Origin: Adineta vaga
Lineage: Eukaryota; Rotifera
Assembly (NCBI GenBank): GCA_021613535.1
Contig: CP075495.1
Span: forward strand, 13,144,001 to 13,208,000
Direction: 5' to 3'
Length of the DNA: 64,000 nt
The translations under genes were made by a program, and so were the position numbers. Below, piece after piece: positions 12,101-25,700 of this stretch. The first letter of the stretch is position 1. Each line of letters starts with the position of its first letter. The notes under the pieces are model-generated. The model saw only the letters and a list, made by a program, of their open reading frames with translations. It was not told the DNA's origin and made no database searches.

Positions 12101-13002
12101 AATTTATAAGCCATACGTCGTATAACAATACGTTTTGCATATAAAATACGTTTATTGACTAATAAATCATATAATCCATCTACATAAAGAATTAAATTTA
12201 AACGTTGTCCAAATTTAAATATATATGAGACAGTTTGTAATGATGCTGTCATACGTAAAATAATTTGTTCGTCATTTTCTTTTTCATCATAGGATTCAAG
12301 TATTGGAAAGATTTCACTGGTTAAAAAATCATTTAAACATAGAAGTCGAATTGAATCTTGTCGAGACATGAAATGGCCAAGATTAAATGCAACCATACGC
12401 ATATAAATGGAATTATAAAGAAAACGTTTATATATAGTTAAAATTTGTGACATGGTCGTTTGTGTACGTGTTTTCGAGTCGAATCGACATAAATCAAGTG
12501 GAACCATACATGTTGTACCAAGCCAAACAAGTAGAGAATAAAGTGTAGCCCATGCATTTTCCGATGAAGAATTTTCTGTTAAGTGACGTTCAATCAAATT
12601 AAGTACAAGTATTAAATGATGAGGTTCATGAGGTAAAAAACGTGTTGTCATTACTTTGAAACCACGAAGTTTTATAATATGATGAAGAAGTGCACCGGCA
12701 ATATGATTTTTATTTGGACCATGTTCAATATAATGAAGTAATTTATTAATTATATCTGGTAAATATGAATCAAGTAATTGAGGTTGTTCTTGATATTGAT
12801 TAAGTATATATTGAAATTGATCGTAAATACGTTCGACATCGGTTGTATCTATAGGAGTGTCTGTTGTTATCACAGATTGTTCTTCATTCGTAATAGAACC
12901 TATTTGATCAATTAATTGTTTGACTTGTTCATGTTGTTCAAATTCATTTAAAGAAAAATAAACAGGATCATGATCATAAATATCGACGGAATCGGCAGTC
13001 AT
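9118..13002 (-). CDS. TBCD: tubulin-specific chaperone D
   Basis: Tubulin cofactor D captures beta-tubulin and, with cofactors C and E, assembles the alpha/beta-tubulin dimer in the cytosol. Exons are 13002-11960, 11906-11465, 11399-10875, 10814-10486 and 10429-9118: total 3651 nt, 1216 residues, close to the usual 1190-1200. Family segments include WATLYSLLVWLGTTCMVPLD near residue 165, then in the middle VRWSSAKGLGRI, GGCLALAELARRGLLLP, VRDAACYVCWSFARAFDP and AGMLLCIICFDWNVQCRRAA. Later come YTRQGFSLALG-like RQGYALALASFPSKM and HEAT-type helices to the end. The four introns are 50-65 nt. The start at 13002 is an ATG with no better upstream candidate. Nothing appears broken. Its neighbour is the left SPTLC2-type copy, on the same strand, with about 550 nt between them. 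Confidence 0.93.
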
Positions 13003-13552
13003 GAGAATATCGTTTTGTATTTCTTCTAAATAATCAAAATTTCAAATCATAACCGTTCGAAAAGAAAAGAATTTATTTTAGCTGAATATATATATATTTT
13101 TTTTGTGACAGAACAACAAAAAAACACAACATAATAATATTTTCTCGTACAAATCGTTCATATTGTCTTCAATGAAAAGCAAACGCACAAAAAAGAACAA
13201 TAATCATTCTTATACAATTTGTCAAAGAAAGAATATTAACATGCAATGATTGTTTGAATTGCACAGAAACAAAAGAAAGAAAGAAAGAAAGAAAGCCTAA
13301 TTCTCTTCATTATACTATATAAAAAAAGAAGAAGAAAAGATGTCATTCAATATGTTTTCATTCAGTGAATATTAAATGCATTGTATCTGAATGCTAGAGA
13401 ATGATATTGAAGAGAAGTAGTGAAAGCGCAAAAGAAAAAGAAAAAGAAAAACAAGTACACATAAATTTGAAATTCAATTGGGAATTATGAATGTAAAAGA
13501 TTAGTATGAATTATTATTTTTTTAGATGATTAATTATTAGTTGTTGATTTTG
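13003..13552. other. intergenic with GAAA simple repeat
   Basis: Holds a (GAAA)n run at about 13273-13295 and an AAGAAAA-rich stretch near 13430-13450. No gene was recognised. Confidence 0.5.
13271..13295. repeat. (GAAA)n microsatellite
   Basis: About five to six uninterrupted GAAA units between TBCD and SPTLC2-type copy 1. The same unit also occurs in the TBCD intron near 10430-10452. Confidence 0.85.
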
Positions 13553-15847
13553 TTAAGATTCAGTTTCATGAAATGGTCGTTTTGGATTTAATTTCGATTT
13601 ACGCATATTCAATAAATCACCAACTTCTTCAGCATTTTTAAGTACCTAATTTAGAGACGAATGAAAGTTAAAAGACGAAAATCATTTCGATTTACTTCAT
13701 CAAGCATTTCTTTTGTATGTGAAGCTGAAAGACAAAATCGTACACGACCAAGAACTAGAGGTGTCGCTGGAAAACCAACGGTAACAACGGCTACACCACG
13801 TTTTAACATTTCACGATTGAACGCTCTGTAAAGAAAAAGAAAAGAACAAGTTCATTCTAGAATTCATTGTAGAGAAAAAAAAACAAATGATTCATACGCT
13901 ATTTTTGATGGACTATATAATAATGCGGGTACAACAGGTGAATGAGGATGACCATAAACAATAAAACCCATTTTTGTTAAACGTTGTCGAAAATAACTTG
14001 TATTCCATGCTAGTTGATTAATTCTTTGATGGCCTAGAATTTTTTCAAATGAATAAAAATTAGCATAAAAAATGTATTTAATTTACCTTCATGTTCTTCA
14101 TCTTTATCTATTAATAAATTTAGTACACAAATAATTTGTTCTGCTACTGGAGGACTCATCGATGCCGCATAAACAGCTGAATGTGATGATATACGAATAT
14201 GATCAATTAATTCCTTGAAGCAAAACAAATAAACATTAATTGTGTTAATATAAAAAGTTCTTTCTATTTTTATTACTTTTTTTCCCGCAATATAACCACC
14301 TGCTGCAGCAAAACTTTTGGTAAATGTACCCATTAATATGTCAACATCGTTAACATTACATTTCCAATAATCTACAACGCCTCGTCCCCGTGAACCCATG
14401 GCACCAATTGAATGTGCTTCATCCAAATAAAGAAATGCTCGATATTTCTTTTTAAGTTCAATTAATTCTGGTAACTTGCATAATGAACCTTCCATACTAA
14501 AATTTGCGATGACACTAATAATGATAGAATTGTTTCTTTATTATCTTACCTATAAACTCCTTCGACAATTATCAAAATTTTTCTCCATGGTCGATGTGTT
14601 CGTGGTTGACCAGACACAATGGATTCGCGTAATAATCTTTCCAAATGATTCATATCTATAACAATTTAATTGAAATATACAATCGAAAATAATAAAATAG
14701 AAAAAAAACTAACCATTATGTTTATAAACTTTAATTACAGCACCTGATAGACGGGCGCCAAGAACCAACGATGCATGATTTAATTCATCACTCAAAATGA
14801 GACAACCCTTTAAAAAAAACGGAAACTTTTATATATAAATATTGAAAGTAATGATTTAATATTTCTTGTTTTTTTTCTATGTAAGAATAACTGTTAGATT
14901 AAATATAGCAAAAGTTAATTGTACAGAAAATAGAAAACAGACAATATACCTTTCCGACCAATGTTGGTATATTGAGTGCATTGGTTGCGAATCCCATCCC
15001 GAATGCGATAGCATCTTCGGTGCCAAGAAATTCAGCGAGTAGAGATTCAAGTTTACGATGTTGTGTTAATGTGCCTGAGACAAGTTAGTGAAATAATGTT
15101 AGACAAAAGACATTTAAACCCCATAGATTAATCCTTTTACAGATGTTTATGTACATAAAGCAAGGTGAGTATTCAAACAAAGAATTGCTACTTACCAAAT
15201 TCTTGTGTGGTACTTGCTGTTGCAAGGCCATTTGTTTTAATTGAATTAATAACATTTTCTACAATAGGTCCATTATTATTTGCAAAACCAAGATAATTAT
15301 ATGATGCAAGATTAATCGTTTTTATTTTATCACTGGTAAATCTAAAATAAAATAAAATAAAATAAACAGATTACTTTTTAGTTTCATGTGTTTAGGAAAA
15401 TAAAATATTACCTAAATGACCAATTATAATCATCAGTAACGCGTTCGAGTAGATCAAGTGTAGCACCTGGTACACTACCAATGGGTCGATTAAAACAATC
15501 AGCAATACGTTGATAAACATTCCGAGTGTAGAAACTTTCATAACTTTGATAAAGTGGAACAAAACCCTGAAAAGAAAGAATTAAAACATTTCTTATATTA
15601 AAATAGATTTACTCACAGATGGATTATTTTCCGATGAACCTTTTCGATTTTCAATTCGAGCATTTCGAAGAAGATCACGAAACCAACCAAAAATATTTAG
15701 AATAACGTAGTTTAAATACGTCCAAAATGCTTCTGAAAATGGTGTTGTTTCATAAACTTCATCTAATGATGGATGTTCAGGTACTGGCGTTGTATTAACA
15801 ACATTAGAGTATGATTTTTTCTTTTGAAATGAACTATCTTTTGTCAT
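13553..15847 (-). CDS. serine palmitoyltransferase large subunit, copy 1
   Basis: PLP-dependent alpha-oxoamine synthase of the SPTLC2/LCB2 type, the first step of sphingolipid synthesis (serine plus palmitoyl-CoA) in the ER membrane. Eleven exons: 15847-15617, 15566-15412, 15341-15196, 15074-14950, 14807-14714, 14655-14550, 14496-14277, 14213-14087, 14033-13898, 13825-13696, 13645-13553; 1563 nt, 520 residues. An N-terminal membrane helix ([19 protein letters not shown]) precedes the catalytic fold: [35 protein letters not shown], and the PLP lysine in GTFTKSF (about Lys346). Compared with the usual TCSTRQEMG loop this copy reads TASTTQEFG, so a normally conserved Arg is missing. It is head-to-head with copy 2. 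An extra intron (15195-15075, 121 nt) splits what is a single 271-nt exon in copy 2. Probably functional, with altered loop chemistry. Confidence 0.92.
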
Positions 15848-18524
15848 TTTGTTGGTTTTTACTATCTTGATCTGAAGAAAATAAACAATAAAAAAGAAAT
15901 GAAGGAATAACTATTATCAACGAAATATAGATTGAAATAAAAGTTAACTTTATTATTACTCATTCTTTCTATATTCACATGTTTTCGTATTTTACGTGTC
16001 GACTTTGTTCGTTACCTATGATGATCTCCTATCGATTTTTTTTTCACAAACGAAGAGCTAAAAACAAATATACCTAGCACATTGATTCATTCTGACGATG
16101 ATGATTATTTATCTAAAATTTCGTCGATAGAAATGAATCATATCGTTTATGACGAAAGCAGATTTCAATTGTGGAATTAATAATGATCAGGAAGAAAAAA
16201 GTGGGCTTTACCGTATTCGCTATTATTGTCTTCACAACAGACAGACGCATTAGTAACGTAACGACAACGTACGAATAGGAAAAAAACCAATCAAGTTTTA
16301 GCAGAACATGACTGATGTTATGTGTCGACATCTAATCATCAGTCAATGTGGAAAATATTTTGAAGCACGAATGTTAACTTAGCTTCTTGAAAGATTAAAG
16401 TACTGTATACATATTTGCCTATCTCATGTCAGTTTTACAGGAAACTAGTGATCAGTTTTCATTAACAGTATACTTAAAAGTATGTTGAAAAACAAAGTTT
16501 TTCATATAAATATTTGATATATTTTATTATGTCAATGGAAGTCATGACAAAATTGTAGCTTAATTTCTAAAAAAAAAACCTCGTACTAATCCTTGCTTGC
16601 ACATATCGATGTGCCATTGCATCTGAAATGTGTGATGTGATAGTTTGTGCAAATAACAATGATCGATTACTAGTTGAAAGTGCGAGATTATTGTTTCTAT
16701 ATGGGAATACAGAAATCTATTTATCGTTACTAAAGTATACGAATAATAACAATACTAGAAATAGTTAGGGAAAAGAAATGAGTCATATGTACTCGATGGA
16801 AAAAAAGTACGCCCAGGCAATGCATATCAATATAATTATTTTTTGAAAATATACGAAAAGAATTTATTTCGCGTGATTAATTTTCATCTAATTTATTTTC
16901 GTATAAAACGAATGAACCTAAACAAACACTTAAGATATGATCTATACTAGAAAAAGATTCAAAAACGGATGATCGATCAAGTTTTATTTAAATCCAAAAA
17001 AAAGATCATCTCTTCAATCGATTGACAAACTTTGTTCGTTGTAATTATCATAACAGAAGTCTTACAATTCGATAGATTATTTTGCAAAGTATCCTTTTCG
17101 TCTGTATAACCATCGATCTATCCAATATATGCCATAAATAGATAATGAATTCATTCTTGAAAAACTAATTCCACTTTGTCATTTTCTTCAATTATAAAAG
17201 AAAGTTTTTTTTTACTGAGATAGTAAATTCATCTTGTGTACATTCTTAATTTTCATTCTATTTAAAGAATGACGATGACGTCTTTCAAGAAATAACTAAT
17301 TTTCTATTTGTAGAAAGAAAACGAAGGATGCGTATGACGACTTGATATTTATCTTTAATAAGTAATTTCTCATCGTCATCATCGAGAGAGAGAGAAAATC
17401 GTCCGCTAAGTATTCATTCTTAATTGTTAGAAGAGAAAAAAATCTCATAACGTTTTTGTTTCTTGATTGAAGGTGATAATATTCTTTGACATGTTGAAGT
17501 ATCTTATCCATACATATCTATTTCATCGATGAACATGTCAAAAACGAGCAAGAAGAAAAAAAAAATTTTTCTCTCGTTCTTGTCAAATAAAAATAAATTG
17601 CGTAGAAATTATTACTTGTTCGTTTTTAGATAAACAAACTTTTCACCCTCAAGATTAATCCATCATTTATTCTGAAACTTGTTTACTGATCGAAGTAATA
17701 AACTCGAGAAATTTCACAGAGAACGTATATCTAAGCATGACCAAGTTGACGAAGAGGCAGAAGGATCATAAAATTAGAAATATTCTTTTCTTTCTTCCTT
17801 CCTTCCTTTCATTTCTCTTTCTCTTCTTCATTTTTTTCTACCTCTCTTCTCTTATTTTATTGAAGCGATTCTCTTCTCACTCTTTTTTTTATATGCATTA
17901 TTAACCGATACTAGTCAGTACGTACGGATGAAATATCTACTATGTCATGTAAATAAGTCACCTAAACATGTACACGGTCACGTTTCGCTACACTTCTGTT
18001 TCTTTCTTTTTCTTTCGTTACTATTCATCATGAACATAGATAAATGTGGAGTTGATAGCAAAAGTAAACGAGTTAGAAAGAAAAAGGTATGTTATTCACA
18101 ACTGAAATTATACTTCTTAGTTATTATGAATAAACTTGAATATTGAACTTTTAGAAATGGTTTTGATCTAATATATAGAAGAAGTAAGAAGAAGAAAATG
18201 ATTGTTACTATGTTCTGCGTTGACAACATCCATCCGTTACTAGTTATGCCGTATTCGTTGCCATTCTTTCTACATCCGGACGAGCTTTTTTCTCTTCTTG
18301 TTCTGCCTTGATTCTTGAAAAAAAAATGCGGATGCCATATACTACTCTAGTCATTATGCAAATAGTTGCGTGTAGCGTTGTTAGTCGTTCTGTTAGTAAT
18401 GTTGATGAAGCAAGTTTATAGTTGCGGAGGTGTATCGATGAAAAGAAATTTTTCGTTATTGTTCCTACCTATTTTGTATATAAATCATCTTTTATGAATA
18501 ATTTGAGATCTGTTCTTCTTCCAG
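15848..18524. other. shared upstream region of the two SPTLC2-type genes
   Basis: About 2.7 kb between the divergent starts. Open frames here (for example 17296-17511 minus, 17928-18146 plus) are low-complexity and have no family features. The stretch contains several pyrimidine-rich runs (17790-17890) upstream of copy 2. No inverted-repeat arms were seen by eye. Confidence 0.4.
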
Positions 18525-20761
18525 ATGTCATCAAAAGTGGTTGTCAATCAAAATTTTAATAAAAATATATCGAACTATCAATCGAATGTAGATAATAACA
18601 AATCTCAACAACGAAATCATGAAGAATTTGAAGAAACTCCCACATGGGCTGCGGTCGTAACTGTTCTCGGTTATGCTATTTTAAGTGCATTGGGATGGTT
18701 ACGAGATTTTCTTCGACATATTGGTTTAGAACAAAAACAAACTGCTCATGACCCGAATCCTAAAGTAAACTAATTTTCATTGATCAAAAAAGCAAAAGAA
18801 GGAAAATGAATTTCTTTTCCTATAGGATTTTGTTCCATTATATCAAAGTTATGAATGTTTTTATACACGAAACTTATATACACGTATACGTGATGTTTTT
18901 AATCAACCAATAGCTAGTGTAGCTGGCGCAAAAGTAAATGTTATGGAACGTATTTCAGATGATTATAATTGGACATTTAAGTAAGAGAAACGATTTTATT
19001 AATTTTCTTCTTAAATGTTCCGTTTTGTTTTCTCTCGAATAGATTTAGTGGAAAGAAAATTTCAGCGATTAATTTAGGTTCTTATAATTATTTGGGTTTT
19101 GCAGAAAATCAAGGACCGTGCTCAGAACAAGCAATAAAATCGATTGAAAAATATGGTGTCACAACATGTAGTACACGTCATGAATTAGGTCATCAACGAT
19201 ATGTCAAAGAATTAGAAGCCTTAATGGCGGAATATTTAAGTGTTGAAGATTGTATTGCATTTGGTATGGGTTTTGCTACTAATGCATTGAATATTCCGAC
19301 ATTGGCTGGAAAAGTAATTTGGAATCTTGTTCGGAATGAAAATTATGAATTATTTTTAGGGAGATTTAATTCTTAGTGATAGACTTAATCATGTTTCATT
19401 GATACTTGGTGCACGTCTCTCCGGAGCAACGATTCAAACATTTGATCATAATGGTAAAGAATTTTTATATTATTCTAATTTTGAGAAGAGACAATTCAAC
19501 TTTTCCAACTAAACTGAAGGGTTAAATAAACAATTGACTTCTATTGATGTGTAGTAGATCAGTTTTCTAAATTTATCTTTGTTTATATGAGATTAAACTA
19601 TGGTCTTTATTTTGTTGGTAGACATGAAAGATTTGGAAGTTCATTTACGAAAAGCTATTATATCAGGTCAACCACGTACTTGTCGACCATGGAAAAAAAT
19701 TCTGATTATTGTTGAAGGAGTTTATAGGTAAGTTGAAGTATTGAAAACAAGACAAAAAAACAAAATGATCTTAAAATTACTAACCTTAGTATGGAAGGTT
19801 CATTATGTAAATTATCGGAAATAATCGAACTTAAAAAGAAATATAAAGCTTATTTATATGTCGATGAAGCACATTCAATTGGTGCAATTGGTTCACGTGG
19901 TCGTGGTGTTGTAGATTATTGGAAAGTTGATCCAAATGATATTGATATTCATATGGGTACATTTACGAAAAGTTTTGGATCAGCTGGTGGTTATATTGCT
20001 GGAAAAAAGGTAAATTTTGAAAGAAAACTTTTTATGTTTTTTTGTTCTCAAAAGTAAATGATTTCTTTATATGTAGCAAATCATCGATCATATTCGTGTT
20101 TGTTCACATTCGGCATGTTATTCATCGAGTATGTCATCGCCTATTGTTCATCAAATAATTTCTGCATTAACTATCATTATGGGTCGTGATGGCACGAATG
20201 ATGGTAAGTTTTTCAAATTTGTTTTTTGTCAATAATAAACTTTCATGAAAAACATTTAGGTCAACAACGAATTCGACAATTAGCTTGTAATGTACGATAT
20301 TTTCGTCGACAACTTGTTGATATGGGTTTTATTGTTTATGGAAATGATAATTCACCTGTTGTACCAGTTATGATCTATATGCCAGCAAAGATAGCGTAAG
20401 TTTAGAAAACTTCTGTATTAAAGGTGAATATTTGAATTTTTCTAGAGCGGTTAATCGAGAGATGTTAAAACGTGGTTGTGCTGTTGTTACTGTTGGTTTT
20501 CCTGCTACTTTATTAACAGAATCACGTGTTCGATTTTGTATTTCAGCTGGTCATACAAAAGAAATGCTTGATCATGTAAAAACGACAAACTTAATTCTAA
20601 TAAAACGGAGTATATTTATCTCTTTTATATTTATTCTTTAGGCTTTAAAGGCAATGGATGATGTGGGTCATCTCGTTTCCCTTCGTTATTCGAAGAAAAA
20701 TCCACATCGTCGTTGGATTGAACTGAATCATAGTGATTATGACAAAGAATATATCTGTTAA
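18525..20761 (+). CDS. serine palmitoyltransferase large subunit, copy 2
   Basis: Paralogue of copy 1, on the opposite strand. Ten exons: 18525-18764, 18826-18980, 19043-19313, 19360-19453, 19622-19727, 19790-20009, 20077-20203, 20260-20395, 20446-20575, 20642-20761; 1599 nt, 532 residues. The internal exon lengths 155, 271, 94, 106, 220, 127, 136 and 130 equal those of copy 1 (there 271 is 146+125). It keeps the family loop TCSTRHELG, the membrane helix ([16 protein letters not shown]), [19 protein letters not shown] and the PLP lysine in GTFTKSF (about Lys349). By those residues this is the more conventional enzyme. It should pair with an LCB1-type partner, which is not in the window. Divergence between the copies is too high for a recent duplication. 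Confidence 0.93.
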
Positions 20762-21150
20762 TTAAAACAAAAAATACAAATCATTTTTCAATTCTATAAA
20801 GCTGATTATATATGACTTTATCTCTTTAAGATAAATGAAATCGGCATATTCTTTTCTTCTACATTATATCTCATAATTTTGACTTTTTGTTTTTATTCCA
20901 TATCGATCAACATTCTTTTTGTAGCGTGTTCTTATTCTTCTAACCTGTCCGATATTGATTTAATTTACATGTCCATCTAACTGTGTGTGTTTTTCTAAAT
21001 GCTCTATTGACAATATAAATATACCTGTGATAACTAAGTTTTATATTGTCCATTGATACTACAATCTAATAAAAATTATTCAACAAATCATTTCGTTTTT
21101 TTAATTTTTACTGAAATATAAATACAAAAGCAAAGAATAAAGAAGTTTGA
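20762..21150. other. intergenic between convergent genes
   Basis: 3' flanks of SPTLC2-type copy 2 (+) and the GPCR (-). AATAAAA-type polyadenylation-like motifs occur around 21065-21075; nothing else was recognised. Confidence 0.5.
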
Positions 21151-22727
21151 TTAAGTTAATTTGATTTGATCTTGATCCGTTTTATTCGTTTGTAAGTCGA
21201 GTAATTGTACTTGACAACTTGTAACAGTTGTTGTTCGTTGACGTTCAGGATTATTAATATCATCGTCATCATCTTCTTCGAAATGATTACGTTTATGCAT
21301 TAAACTTTTCGGTGAAAAATCGACACTACGATCTGAATGATGAGTTTCACGTGTTGGTCGATATTTACAGAAAAAATTTGAAGTAGACATTATATCGACA
21401 AGATCAAGACAAAAATTACGATTTAATAAAGCATATAGATAGGGATTTAAACATGAATTAAAATACGCTAAAGCATGTGTGACAGCACGAATTGTATAGA
21501 GAACTCGAGGATATAAATGAATAAGTAAATTAAGTCGAGATGAATGTGCACATTTCATTAATTCAAGTGCATGAATTGGTAACCAACAAACAGCAAATGC
21601 CAATGTTACAACAATAACCTAAAGATTTGTTCGTAAAGAATCAATGAACTATCAAAAAATCTTTATCAGATCATTCTATTAGCAAAATAATTTCCTCAAT
21701 AAGAATTTTCATTTCCGATTCTATATGACATATCTTAATGCGTAGAAAAAAAAATGATTAAAAATCTTTTCATTGAATTGAGAATTAGAATCAATTTTTT
21801 CTATGAAAAACTGAAAAACCTTACCATTTTCGTTACTCGTCGTTGTTTTAGCTGAACAGTTTGATGAAAACTTTTCTATGATACAAAAACAAAATGATTG
21901 ATTTTCTTGGAAATTTTGACATCCATGTCTTTACCGTATCCATATGTCCTGCCATTTTTCGACCTGTTTTTATAACATACAATGCTAATTTTGTATAACA
22001 AATAATAATGACCAGAAGTGGAATAGCATAATATGAACAAAATGGAACAAAACAAACAATCAAATTTTCATGTTCATTCATACCACATGCTGTTCGATTG
22101 GGTACTAATACACGTGATATGATATGATAAGGTATAATCATTATTAAAGAACCTATAATATGTATCAAGAAAACATTATTTCAATTCATTCATATCACTT
22201 ACAAGCCCAGATGATAATACATATAATAAAAGCATTTCGTGCTGTACGCCATCCAAGTTGAGATTTTGGTCGAACAATATATAAATAACGATCAATACTC
22301 ATCACAGCTAATATAATACAAGTTGCTTGTAAAAAACCCTAAAAACGAAATCAATATAAAACTTTATTTTGAATCTCTTGTTTATTTACATAAGCAAGAT
22401 AAGTGTAGATTTTACATATCGTATCTCCAAATGGATCTGCATTTTTGACACCTAAATATGTTGTATATGGAATTGATAATGTTAGAAATAAAAGATCGGC
22501 AATAGCTAAATTAATCACATAACAATTGGTAACATTTCGATAATTTTTCTTTCGAATAGCAACATAAATAACCATAGAATTACCTAATAAAGACAAATCT
22601 ATTTTTCAAATTCATCTCATTTTCATTTACCTAATAGACCAAAAATAAAAATCAAACAATAAAATAAAAGTAAGATTCGACCGAGCAAGACGGGTATAGT
22701 TTCTTCTTCAGTTGAATTGTGTGACAT
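21151..22727 (-). CDS. rhodopsin-class peptide GPCR (galanin/allatostatin-like)
   Basis: Seven-helix G-protein-coupled receptor of the plasma membrane. Exons 22727-22631, 22583-22390, 22338-22203, 22152-21935, 21875-21825 and 21618-21151; 1164 nt, 387 residues. Class A hallmarks in order: GNSMVIYVA (TM1), NLAIADLLFL (TM2), extracellular Cys in PFGDTICK, MSIDRYLYIV (DRY at the end of TM3), SYYAIPLLVIIICYTKLAL (TM5), FAVCWLPIHALELM (CWxP, TM6) and NSCLNPYLYAL (NPxxY, TM7). The short N-terminus contains an N-glycosylation site (NST). The third intracellular loop is short and basic. The TM2 and TM7 wording most resembles galanin, allatostatin and kisspeptin-type receptors; the ligand cannot be told from the sequence. 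The intron before the TM6 exon is unusually long (206 nt). Confidence 0.88.
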
Positions 22728-25700
22728 TATTCTAATGAATACACATTCATCGAAATAAGAAGTTATATCTAAATAAAAATTCTCTTAGATCTATTTAAGT
22801 ATTATTAACAAGCAAGATAAATATTCTTCGTTGAACTTCATAAAATTGAATTGATCTGACTTTTTTTTTATTCAACTGTTTTGAAATTCATACGAAGATA
22901 TAATATCATGTTTTCCGTGAGGATATTTGAAGGTGGAATTAGTTCTGTTAATATTATTAAACGATTAGGAATTTTCCTTTTTTTTCTTTACGGAAATAAC
23001 ATTGATAAGAACTGTTAAATAGAACTTTCGTCAGTGAAACTCTTTCTTTTTATGTGTGACATTTTATAAAAGATATGACGTATGACATGACTCTATTTAG
23101 TCTCTCTGTCAAAAACATTTCTTTGCATAATCTTCTAGATTCTTTTGTTTTTGTTGTATTCTAAAATATCCAAAACATTGATGTGATAGAAGACATACGT
23201 CATACAATCGATAAGACTAATAAAGCCTTATTTACAATTAATCTCTTCTTTCGAAAAAGAACACGAATAGAATTGTTCATGATCTAATATTCAATTATGT
23301 CCCTTGTCGCACTTAGTTTGTTGAAAAAAGAGCATACGAAATAATATAGATTCTTCTTTTTCTCGAGAAGGAAACTTCTACTAAATAGACTGATTCTTAA
23401 TCTTACCAGGATTGAATTACATTTATATCGTTGATTTTATCTTTGATATATCTAGCAGAAAAACTTGAAATTAATACAAAAGATATCCCTAGGAAATCAA
23501 TTGAAAAAGTTTCCAGTGAATTAAAACTATTCTCAAATAAAAAAAAAGACGATAATTTATTTCTTTCACTTATGTATCTATAGCTATTAGATAGAATAGA
23601 AACATTTATTAACAATTCTCTATAAAATTTTCACAAAGAGGTGATTATTAAAAATACATTTTCTGTCTCAATATTTTATACCAAATAATGGTTATTCACA
23701 TTCATCTTTATCCTTCATTTTAGATTAAACAAAACGATCTTCTGTTCAAAATAAAAAAAACAATATTTATGCGACGACAGTGAATCTAAACTACGTATTT
23801 TGCAGATCTGTAAAATGTATAGTTGATGAATAAGTCGAACAGTAGTTTTTCTACTCGAACTGTTTAAACCATTTACTTATGCGACATATTGCTTAAAGTA
23901 AAATGAGTTTTAATCAACTGCTAAGATAGTCATTAACTGAAACGAACAGTTCAATGAATACATACTTAATTTCTGATGATAAAAGAACGTTAACACTGAA
24001 TTTCTGTATTCCTCTTTCTTGTTATGACCTGCTATAGTTATATTCTTCTCTATTCGAAATAAAGCCAATGAAACAAGAAAAAAGCTATCATTTCCCATTA
24101 AGAACAACAATACTTTTCTTTTTATAAACCATATATGTGACTACAGTCACAAAGACATTCATTTACATATATGGAATAAGATATGAAACAAACGCATATA
24201 CGTGCTGAGCTGAAAAACAGGATATGAACAAGCTCTTCTCTTTGTCTAACATAGTAAAACCAGTTATTTTTAACTAAATACGATCAGATTAACCGAACTA
24301 TGTTCTAGGTACATTAAAACAATAGGATCCTACGATCTGAACGAACATTCATCTACTTATTTTTATTTATCGAAACTTTGAGAAAACATGACTATTGTAT
24401 AATTATGTAAATGAAAGACTATGAAAAAAGATCAAAGTTTTCTTGTTTGTAACAAATCTACAAGAAAATATAAATAATTATATAAATAGAAAAGGTTATT
24501 TTACACTAGAGTAGAGTATAAACTAATTCTCAGTTTATGGTTTTGATATTTCTAAAAATATTCAAGAAAATTCTGAAGGTACAGCTAACGTGATGGCAGT
24601 TCTAATATTCTCTCTTGACATATATCAAAGATGTAAAAGTAAATTCACTTAAAAATCTCATATTCTATACAACATGCAATCTTTTCTAGGAGAAATATCT
24701 AGCTCTAAGAAAATTGTAGATATTATGAAATTAATAAAAGAAACTAACAAAATGTCGTTTGATATTATTCATTCCGAAGAATATTAAATTTGACGAGAAA
24801 TTTTCTTTTTAGTTCTTATTAAATATTAAACTTACATATGTTCATAATTGAAATATAATATTAGCAGATGGAAACAAAAAACTAAACTCTAAAGAATGAA
24901 GAATATCTCAATTTTATTCATAATACTCGTTTATAATTATCAACTATACCTAAAGGATAACACTTGCAAAGTTTATTAACGTTTATGTAAATATAATTTT
25001 GCTCTGTGAAGATGCTAACTATAAATTTGACTTCAATCAGATAATACTATTTTTCTATATTAAAAAAAAGTCCAATATCGCGAAGGTAATTACGTTAAAA
25101 CGAGACAGCACGCATTTCCTGTATATATAAGATATATTTATTTTAATGAAAAAATTTCATTCTTTTGTTTTGATTTAAGATTTTTGAAAAGATAAAGTTT
25201 TCAAATGAAATATCTTAGTTCTTGTTAATGTATTATCCATTTTGACATGCAATTATCAATCAATGTTGTTTTTCTATTTATGTTCATAACTAAAAAGAAT
25301 CAACGAATAGAAAAGATCAAGGACTATAAATTTGAAAGGAAACGTAGTTGACTAGACATGCAATACTTTGAAGTATAGAAGAATATAAAACGTACCTAGA
25401 TATCATAGAATAAGAAAACAACAGATCGTGTAGATGAACTGGAAATATTAAATAACGTACTTTGAAGATTATCAAATCAATCGGCAATAGAGAAAAGGAT
25501 GTACTTTTATTTTCTATACATACATACTCAGATGTAAAAGATAAAAAAATTCAATCTTAATGAACTCAATCAGTCAGTACATTTGACTAACATATCTGAA
25601 GTTGTGATTGCAATCAAGTTGTATTGTTAACGAAGTACATTAGGTAATCACTCAGATACTTTTCAACTCGGATTTGATATTCTAAAAGAGATAAATTTTA

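Noticed and set aside
15593-15847. Separate small membrane protein
   Set aside because: It is exon 1 of the SPTLC2-type copy 1; the donor at 15616 joins in frame to the next exon.
17928-18146. 72-residue open frame upstream of SPTLC2-type copy 2
   Set aside because: Low-complexity Phe/Leu/Lys composition, no family features, no splice partners.
23403-24110. Two minus-strand open frames in the 3.5-kb gap
   Set aside because: A+T-driven composition and no recognisable motif; expected by chance at this length.
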